Shown here one piece after another: positions 56,301-64,000 of a DNA stretch of 64,000 nt. The stretch covers positions 98,694,532 through 98,758,531 of the forward strand of contig CM073591.1 of NCBI GenBank assembly GCA_037074705.1, in the 5' to 3' direction. The DNA comes from Zhengitettix transpicula (Eukaryota > Arthropoda > Insecta > Orthoptera > Tetrigidae). The first letter of the stretch is position 1. Each line of letters starts with the position of its first letter. The notes beneath the pieces are model-generated. The model searched no databases and was not told where the DNA came from. It saw only the letters and a list, made by a program, of their open reading frames with translations. The position numbers were made by a program, and so were the translations under genes.

Positions 56301-57729
56301 TGCACATATAAAAAAGTATAGGGAGAGACATAAGTTCTTAATCAGAAGATAGATTTGTGGCTATGAGCTCTGGTAACAAAATATCATCAGTATCGGCGAC
56401 GCAACCAGCTGTTCTGCAAGTATGAATTCATAGTAAAAAAACCTGAACTGTAGACTTCCCGTGTTACATGCGGTTGACTCCGGACATTTCTCCCAGCTTA
56501 GAGTGACAACCTCATCAACCACTTACAACAACAAACTAAAGGTGCATCAACACTATGCCGTTGTGGGTCACTTGGCAAGCTCAATTCGAAAAGCCAACTG
56601 ACTCTAGAGGCATTCACACCTCTGTTGGCATCTAGCGGCGCAATGTTCATCGAGCAGAATTTACTAATCGCTTCATGAACGTCGCAAATGACGGTTTTGG
56701 ATACGTCCAAGTCTTCAAAGTAGAACACGATATGGAACAAGTATGACGATTTGGAATCTCGAGTACCGATCTGGATATGGTTTCAAGAACTTTTTTCGGG
56801 AAAAAAAATGATTTTGAAGTTCTGAATTTGATTTCACAAATAATCATGAAGGAAAACTCGTCATTCAGAAGAACTATTTGATTAACTTCTATCAGTTACT
56901 TTCCGACACCTAGCGACGGGAGATTCCTGCTATTCGTTAGGTTACATGTTCAAGATTTCGACCTAAATAATTTTAATGTTGCGAAAACGAAAGAATAACA
57001 AAAATTATCTAGTAAAAATGAAAATATTTAATAATATATACATAAATGTGATCTTTATTACACCAATTTTTTATTAATATTTCACAAATCATGAATTTAT
57101 ATATAATTAGCACAAGATTTTTATAATATACGCGAAGTAAATTACGGGTATTTTTATAATTATTGTCTATATTTCCATCAAATTACTATCGATTGAATCA
57201 CTGTCCGTATATCCAAGAGGAGACTGTGTGGAACTTGGCGACATTGGAACGTAATTACAAGGTTGTTGATGAAGTGGAGGGGATTTGTTACTTTCTCTTT
57301 ATTTTTTTAATTCGCAAGAGAAACGGCACAGCAAATTCTTAATATTTCTTTCAATTTCTTCTTTTTCAGATTAAAATTAACAGTGATTTCCAATATGGCT
57401 TCTGTTCTTTTATACCTGTCTTTAAATTCTTTCGAACGAAATTCCAACAAAACAGAACGATCTCTGTATAAATCAATTTGTGGTTTGTCTACTCGATCGA
57501 TAAATAAATAAAATTTAATATAACAGTATATATTATATATATAATAAAAAAATTAAAAAGTACATAATTAGTTTCTATTACTGTCTCTTATACGGATCGT
57601 TAATTACATGGGTTATTTATCTTTACAGTCGTTAGTTGTGTTTTATGTTTTAAAATATAATTTATTTTGTTGTAACTAAAATGTTTAATAACATATAAAA
57701 TCAACGTTGCTCTCCAACAGTCTGAATTA
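53307..57729. other. long AT-rich anonymous stretch
   Basis: No gene or element recognised. Slightly GC-richer patches at 54,400-54,600 and 56,380-56,760 have short frames on both strands; at 56,640-56,745 the plus strand gives RFMNVANDGFGYVQVFKVEH, unassigned. Confidence 0.4.
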
Positions 57730-58090
57730 CAAGTGAAGCCGCGTGAGGCCACTACTTGGCACATCCCCACTTATTTTTCTTAGCTGCTTTCTTTAAAGTA
57801 GACCGCCACTTGACAGATTCTGCTTTGGCTTGGCTTTGCCGCTCGGCACGTGCCAACGGCCACGTCCACACCAATTCGCAATAACCCAATTGGACGTGCC
57901 ACCTGACACATGGCGGGATAGGGAGGAAGCACCTTAAAAACTGTTTGACTAATTTCTTGTTCGGCCTTGCCTTTAAATAACTTGCTCCTCTTTGAAATGT
58001 CTAATTGCCGACTCCAGACTGTCTCCGGCCAGGTATTCGGAAATTCGGAGTAATAGTTGCCAATATGTTCGTAGTGACAACTGTCCGCGA
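57730..58090. other. GC-rich non-coding block
   Basis: Closed in all frames but complex, with CACGTGCC, CCACGTCCA and AATTGGACGTGCCAC forming partly inverted motifs (CACGTCC-CCAATT / AATTGGACGTG). It could be a conserved non-coding element or promoter-like region. No function can be assigned. Confidence 0.3.
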
Positions 58091-60604
58091 TGCGACGAAA
58101 TATTCAAGCAAAAATATATATAATTTTAAATAATAACCCCTGTGTGTCTTACACTCGTTACAGCAATCATAAATCATGTTCTCTGATTAAATAGGATGAC
58201 ACCGTTTGAAAAACCCGTTTCTTTATTTCGTATGGATTTCAAACGACACCATTTTTCTTCGATTCGTGACGTTAGTTAGCACATTTCTATATTCTATTGT
58301 TGAATAAAACTGAAGCATATTGGACTGATAAACATTTACTATGTATATAGTCTATATCTTTTTCTCAGAGTTCTTTAACGTTTCGGCAACGTATGAAGCA
58401 ATTTTCAACCTATATTTCTGTGTACGTCTAATATTTTGCGTAGGAAAAGTTATATGATCGTTGTATCTAGTTTGTGAGAAGATATTGACGTCACCTGATT
58501 ATAATGAAAAAAATTGTGATTTTTTTAAGAACATTTAAATTTTTAAGTTAAGTGGTATATCGCATATAGATATTATAATAGTAGCAATTTTTCATGTTCG
58601 CCATGTAGTAAATATGAAGGAAAAAAACCATTAAAGTTTTAATGGGTGTGAAATAAGAACGGGTTCTGAAGAAAAAGTCATCATGGTATTAAAGAAAGTC
58701 AATATTTAATTCGTAAACTCGTGGTGGACCTCACACCTCAAGTGAATGTTCTTTAGTATTATTCAACTCATAAATGATTACTATATAAATAATATAACTG
58801 TTATTCATTTCCTTCACTCCACTAATGACGTCAGCGTCTTCAGCGTGAAGCCTTCCATAGGAAGAGACCCACAACTCCCTTGAAAAGACACACATTTTGC
58901 ACACTTAATGAACATCCGTTTGGTTATTTTAATGATAAATAACGATGTCGCCAATTAATTGCGGCAGTAAAGTTCTATTTCTTATAATTTATATTTATTA
59001 TAATTAAATTTTATGATTTTGTTATTAAAATTGTTAAAACTGACAAGTTTTCAATTAGTCATTATAAAACTATTAATTAAGTATATTGGGAATTAAGTGT
59101 AATGAAAAACTATTGAAGCGATAGATTATGTGTGCGAGAGAGAGAAGCGAGAAAAGAGTAACGAAATGCGTCGAAGTGTAAAGAATAATATAAGCTCAGC
59201 GCAGCAATAGAGTGCGAAAGTAGAGAAAGAAAAGCCGATTCAGTTTAAGACACCAGCAGCACTAAGAATACATTTGTGATTCATTGTCAGTAGATTCAGC
59301 CGGATTACTGTGAACCCGATATTCCTTTGAACATTAATCAACTCATAATTTATGAAAGTTTTATTTATATTAAGAAAGCTCTGTAGAACTATATTCGTAT
59401 TCGTTGCCTGCTTCTCATCCTGTCGTAAATTTAATGTTCACGGAAACAAAAATCAAAAATATCAGTCGCCGTTATTTAGAAACTAATTCGCTGGTTTACT
59501 ATTCAACATCTCAAGTACGTTCTGTCTCTCTCTCTCTCGTTGTCTTTTTCCGTTTTCCTTGCAGAATCACAACATATTTCCAAACGTATTCACGAGCTTC
59601 CAATTCAAGTCATTAAAGAAGTATAACTTTACAAAAATATATGGTTCAAAATAATAGTTTCCTTACCACGTTAGAGGGATACAAATAGTTTTTATTGCAG
59701 AATTCACATATTACATTATGTTATAGTTATTTACATATAACAAATTATTATTCTCACGCATATAAACATTTTAATTAAATATATGTGGAATTCGTATAAG
59801 AAAACGGTTTCTTTTAATGTTACTCCGCCTTAATGATGCTTAAAAAAATTTCACTTTGTAATGACCTTAATTATCATTAATTAAATCTGATAACAAAATA
59901 TAAAATAACATGTTGTAAATTAAATTATACAATTCCAAATGTTAACTTAAGCTAAAATAGTAAACAGAAATTATTCCATTCCTGTCTCCATTCCCACGAT
60001 TTTATAAAACTGTGGAAACATGCGTTAAAGATTAGTATTTGTATTTTAAGCATATTTTCATGTTTATTGGTTTTTTCTTAAATCAGGCCAATCGCAACGG
60101 ACATATGATAAAACGAAGTTACTGATAAAGTAGTTACCTCGGGAAATTTTTGACATGTGACGCTATAATTTGTCTTAAGATGCATGGTTTCAAAGTTTTG
60201 AGATGGAAACAATTTATACGATTGAGATAATTAGTCGTAATTACCGGCAGACTTCCCATTCCGGCAGATAATGGAATAATTACTGTTCTAGTGTTTGGGA
60301 TAATTGTTTTCCTTGGATAAATTACCAAAAGTTATCGATTTTAAAAGTATTACTGTGTCCTTAAAAAATTCGCGCGACAGAAATTAAACTTGATGTGGTC
60401 GTTAAAAAATAATTTACTTTTCTGTTGTGATAGAGGGAAATTTTCCAATACTTATCAACAAGTTTTATTAAAAGAAAAATAATTTATTCAATTTTGTGCA
60501 AAAACGTATTGCATTACCATTAACGACATTGACGTAGTGAAAATATATCAATTATTCAGTCTGTATATTAGAAAATGAAGTTAATCACTGGCGATGTTGA
60601 AGGA
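58091..60604. other. AT-rich anonymous DNA with one weak ribozyme-like string
   Basis: On the minus strand at 58,376-58,410 GGTTGAAAATTGC ... GTTGCCGAAACGTT resembles the cores at 13.4 and 47.9 kb but the CUGANGA box is degraded and no palindrome surrounds it. A GA-rich tract lies at 59,130-59,160. Nothing else is recognisable. Confidence 0.4.
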
Positions 60605-60965
60605 AAAACGTGGTAGTCAAGGGTTAACTAGGACCCTCCTGGTTATCGTGTAAGGATACTACCCTGCAATGCACATGTAATCTGATACAGAAAAATTCAT
60701 TACCAAATGCTAATCAGTTAGCATGATGGTAGTGTGGTTTGCTGTGGGGGAGCAGCATTCCCGTCTACATGCCTCGACAAGTTATGGGGCAATTTTCCGA
60801 CTGTTGCAATGGGAACAGAAGACAACTACAACGTATGCGATTCTAGAGTATATCTCTCAAAACTGACAGAGTTGTTTCGGCTTATGAGAACCTTAATAGC
60901 AGAGAGTGAAGAATGCATCCCATAGGTATCCCGCAGGTAGCCTCCTCTTACTCTCCTGTAAGAAT
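60605..60965 (-). repeat. family A retroposon, old copy
   Basis: Minus-strand, diverged. TAGTCAAGGGTTAACTAGGACCC, TAAGGATACTACCCTGCAATGC, GTTTGCTGTGGGGGAGCAGCATTCCC, ATGCCTCGACAAGTTATGGG, GCAATGGGAACAGAAGACAACT and GAGTATATCTCTCAAAACTGAC match the family in order. The 3' end and tail are missing or too decayed. Confidence 0.75.
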
Positions 60966-61419
60966 TCTTAGATTCGTTTCTCAGAAAATAAATGATCGTA
61001 ATCTGGCAAGATTTTAAATAAATAAACTATTTTTTAATCTACATGTTGACGGGACATCTGTAAGCTGTAGTTTCGTTTAAAATACACAAAATTTTGTCTA
61101 TCCAACAGTATTATAACTTCGTATTACAGGCATGAAAAGGCCATAAAACGTACAGTTTCTGTAGATAATTTGCGACATGCATATTAAATAAAATTAACAG
61201 TGCACTTCATCATATCAAGGCTTAGTAAAGAAATGAAACGCACACATAAAAAGAAAAATAACCAGCATTTGCGTTTTCCTCAATCTCGGAGTCACTTTCC
61301 AAATATGTCCGATAATATCCGTTTCTTTCCTTAATTACCTTAGTATTCTAATTATAAACTTCTAGTCGGCGATGGTGGAAAGAAACGGACAATATCACGG
61401 TCAAGTGTCCTGGATATTA
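60966..61419. other. anonymous AT-rich DNA
   Basis: No recognisable feature. Confidence 0.5.
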
Positions 61420-61625
61420 AGGAAACACCGCTTTTTGAAGTTTAGGTCGGGAAATTGCGGGGTCTATTAAGGGCGCCTGTAATGAGCGCCTCTTTAATTC
61501 GCAGCCTTAGCTGTTGAGCAAATCACAGTTCCCTAACTTTGTTCGGTCCGCAGAATGCAATGCCCCTATTTCCAGCAACCCCGCATTTCAACCCCTAAAT
61601 TAAATCTCACTGCTCGATCGATCGT
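61420..61625. other. GC-rich non-coding block
   Basis: Contains GGGCGCCTGTAATGAGCGCC (an imperfect GGCGC inverted pair), CCGCAGAATGCAATGCCCC and the palindrome TCGATCGATCG near 61,615. All frames are short. Possible regulatory element; unassigned. Confidence 0.3.
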
Positions 61626-62544
61626 TTAGAACTATGTCTTGGAAATAAAACTGAGTTCTTCAGATTAACTCCAGTCGATAGGATTCATACCATACCATTA
61701 AAAATAATTATGTGCCAGTCAAAATATTTAATCCATCACAAAGTTGGAACAATGACTTTGTTTAGTAAGGGTGAAATAGTGTGTAGATTTTCTTTCTTTT
61801 ATGTTCTTCCACCGAGACAATATGTTCGTTAACAATATTTTACAAAATTTTGAGAGCAACATTAATTCATAATGTTGCCATATTTAATACGACTAAAAAC
61901 CTGTGATTAATCGCAAATAAATGATACAGGGTTATTTTTTATTTGAAAATCAATACAGCATAAGTTAATTGATCATGAATATATTTATATATACTTACTA
62001 CGACTTACTAAACTTCTTTTTTCAGTGGAAATTAAATCTTTTGCTAAAAGGTACTAACGTCTTCACGTCTTTAATTCCTCATCAAGTATGAAAAAACATG
62101 GCCAAGGTTAAATAATTCCCAATTGCGTTTCGTATCATTGATCAGCATTAATCATGGTCGTAGTGAGTAATTTTATGATATTTGATGGAAACGTATTTTG
62201 TGATATAATCTAAGAGTACACCTTTAAGTAACATAAATATGACTATGTATTAGAATTTTCACAATAATTCAGTTAACATTAGCTTCTAGTTTAACCATGA
62301 CTGGATATAGAAATAAGTGAAATTTAATTTAGGAACCAACTTCATCATTCACTATTCTGTGGCTAAATCTTCATTAAAGATATTCTCCAAGTTAATTATT
62401 TGCTCTAGTTGTTTAAAAAATTATTATTTCCGCCGAGAGTGCAGCATTGTTACAAATGAAAACTGTATTAAACCGAATTCATTCATTCTCCTGAGCATAC
62501 CGGGAAGACTGCCAAATTGTAATCTTAAATGACACATTCTGGGT
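61626..62544. other. anonymous AT-rich DNA
   Basis: No recognisable feature. Confidence 0.5.
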
Positions 62545-62695
62545 TTAGGAGTGACATGTGGTGATCGTGCCGATTTTCCTTCTGTCTTAATCCAAGTTTT
62601 GTTCCCATAATGAGCACAAACATCCATGCTCAGGCTGGGATTAGAACCAGGAACCTCAGTTTGAGTAGGTGATACTGACCACTGCACCACGACAA
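62545..62695 (-). mobile_element. tRNA-headed SINE
   Basis: Minus strand: the A box TGGTGCAGTGG (62,679-62,689) and the B box GGTTCTAATCCC (62,637-62,648) are about 31 bases apart, as in tRNA genes, followed by a non-tRNA body AGCATGGATGTTTGTG, GGATTAAGACAGAAGG and AAAATCGGCACGATC. This is the best-preserved member of the SINE family also seen at 46.7 and 52.4 kb. The 3' tail and target duplication are not clear. Confidence 0.72.
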
Positions 62696-62990
62696 GATGG
62701 CATTAATCCGCATTATTCAGTTCACAATTTAGAACCTAACTTTAAGTTGTCAATATTCCTTAATGAAACAGAAAAGTTAAATATTTTTAGGAATTTTGTG
62801 GTTAACAAACATTTAAGCAATAAATCATTAAAGAGATCATTAAATTTTTATTTATGTAAAAATTAATGTCGTTTTTTCATAATTAACTGTGTTTCTAATA
62901 GATGCAAATAATATACCACTGTGATCCAAAAATTAAGGTGAAATTGTCATTTAAAACTCCCGGGTATTAGGAAGGCAGGTATTTTTTTAT
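62696..62990. other. anonymous AT-rich DNA
   Basis: No recognisable feature left of the mariner element. Confidence 0.5.
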
Positions 62991-64000
62991 TCCTAGGTTG
63001 GTAGGACTGTCTATAATACTTGCCAAGCGTCTATTTGTTAAAAGGTTTAATTATCTCCGAGTTACACGTGTTTTTGTAAACAACCAAAAGTGAATTTTTC
63101 GATTTTTGCAATGGGTGATTTTGTTGAACAAAGAACTTGCATCAAATTTTGTTTGCGGAACGAATATTTTTGTGCGGACACGTTGAAAATGTTGCGGAAG
63201 GCCTTTGGTGATCAAACTATGGCACAAAAAACGTTTATAAGTGGTACAACGAGTTCAAAGAGGGCCGAGAACGCGTTGAAGACGAACCGCGCTCTGGACG
63301 ACCATCAACGTCTACCGACGAGGGCCACGTCCAAAAAATCAAAGATTTGGTGCTTGAAAATCGTCGATGGACAATTAGAGATTTCGCTGATAGTGTTGGA
63401 ATATTATTTGGCTCAGCCCAAACCATTTTGAAGAATGTTTTGTGTCTCAAACGCGTCAAGTCTCGATTGGTGCCAAAATCGCTCAATTTTTTGGAAAAAA
63501 AAAGCGTCGCGTTGATGTGTGTGAAACTTTGCTGTCTGACTATCAGGACCACTTGAAATGCATCATTACTGGAGACGAGACTTGGATTTACGCATACGAC
63601 CGTGAAACCACCGACCAATCCAGCAAATATCGTGCAAAAGGTGAAGCAAGACAGAAAAGACCACGGCAAAGTCGATCGAAAATCAAGGTCATGTTGACAG
63701 TTTTCTTTGATTATCGTGGTGTGGTGCACTATGAATTCCTTCCGCCGGGCCAAACTGTCAACAAAGAATATTATTTGAGCGTTATTCGTCGTTTGCGTGA
63801 AGCTATTCGTCTGAAACGGCCGTAATCTTGGTTCCTTCAAAACGATAATGCACCATGTCATACTGCATTGGTTCTTCGCGACTTTTTTTTGCCAGAAACT
63901 CGACTCATATCGTTCGGCAACGACCGTATTCGCCTGATTTGGCTCCGTGCGACTTCTGACTATTCAGCAAACTCAAAAGGCCAATGCAGGGACGCCGTTT
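62991..64000 (+). mobile_element. mariner DNA transposon with frameshifted transposase, cut by the window end
   Basis: A probable 5' terminal repeat (TTCCTAGGTTGGTAGGACTG) starts near 62,990, next to TA. The transposase starts at ATG 63,111 (MGDFVEQRTCIKFCLRNEYF) and is read in three registers: frame loss inside an A run near 63,223-63,229, again inside an A run near 63,493-63,502, and a stop at 63,823-63,825. Recognised parts are the N-terminal helix-turn-helix (ADTLKMLRKAFGDQTMAQK), the linker (WTIRDFADSVGILFGSAQTIL), then catalytic Asp1 in TGDETWIYAYD (63,574-63,576), Asp2 in NDNAP (63,844-63,846) and Asp3 in YSPDLAPCD (63,951-63,953), the D,D34D signature of mariner. A few residues before Asp2 (after KRP) seem deleted. 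One more frameshift follows Asp2 and a TGA replaces the Trp after CDF (63,957-63,959). Inactive, but one of the youngest-looking elements here. Confidence 0.93.

Noticed and set aside
56498..56847. Opposing 66-80 codon minus-strand frames and a plus-strand peptide RFMNVANDGFGYVQVFKVEH
   Set aside because: No family recognised, no splice-site pair, and both strands are similarly open.
63235..63861. 208-codon minus-strand frame, the longest in the window
   Set aside because: It is the antisense shadow of the mariner transposase, whose plus-strand frames carry the D,D34D motifs.

Overview
This is a piece of an AT-rich animal nuclear genome, almost certainly an insect. It is intron or intergenic DNA dominated by decayed transposable elements. 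The evidence is the lack of bacterial-style gene packing, no convincing ORF above about 130 codons outside mobile elements, spliceosome-type exon borders, and insect-type transposons: a mariner transposase, jockey- and CR1-like non-LTR reverse transcriptases, an RNase H tail of a non-LTR element, tRNA-headed SINEs, and Penelope-like terminal sequences. Large genomes with this texture occur in cockroaches, termites, stick insects and orthopterans; the species cannot be fixed from the sequence.

The most conspicuous component is an undescribed-looking GC-rich retroposon, called 'family A' here. It is about 560 bp long, with two tandem hairpins at its 5' end, a conserved 3' end (...ATGTAGCCTGTTGCCCT followed by A-rich tail) and target-site duplications of 7 to 15 bp on four copies. 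I count 18 copies or fragments, about 9 percent of the window by my boundaries. They cluster at 3.2-7.5 kb, 12.2-13.2 kb, 30.9-31.4 kb, 43.8-44.8 kb and 48.5-49.1 kb.

Four separate palindromic structures (11,990-12,178; 13,399-13,476; 23,756-23,975; 47,898-48,072) each carry a sequence resembling a hammerhead ribozyme core: a CUGANGA-like box, a short hairpin, then GAAA. A weaker fifth copy lies at 58,376-58,410. This arrangement is what is known from the terminal repeats of Penelope-like retroelements, and it is the best candidate for a functional RNA here. A second large structure is a foldback of about 570-bp arms at 42,914-44,668. It is later interrupted by family A and partly flanked by a direct repeat, and it could be transcribed into a long hairpin RNA.

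Region by region: 0-2.2 kb is an old family A copy and anonymous DNA. At 2.26 kb is an internally deleted mariner-type pseudogene. From 3.2 to 7.5 kb is family A territory with one candidate host exon at 4.3-4.4 kb, possibly the juxtamembrane exon of a receptor tyrosine phosphatase. From 12 to 14.3 kb are palindromes, a compound microsatellite, two family A copies and a CR1-like reverse transcriptase remnant. From 14.3 to 30 kb the sequence is mostly anonymous, with a GC island holding an RFX-type X-box, candidate exons near 25.4 and 25.9 kb, and an RNase H remnant at 27.1 kb. From 30 to 45 kb are tandem repeats, a jockey remnant, a candidate thrombospondin-like exon at 40.66 kb and the foldback. 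From 45 to 64 kb are SINEs, a second transposase remnant at 51.4 kb, and a young but frameshifted mariner that runs off the right end.

No complete host gene is present. The candidate exons are isolated and occur on both strands, so they may belong to one or more genes with very long introns. No bacterial-type operators, CRISPR arrays, rRNA or intact tRNA genes were seen.
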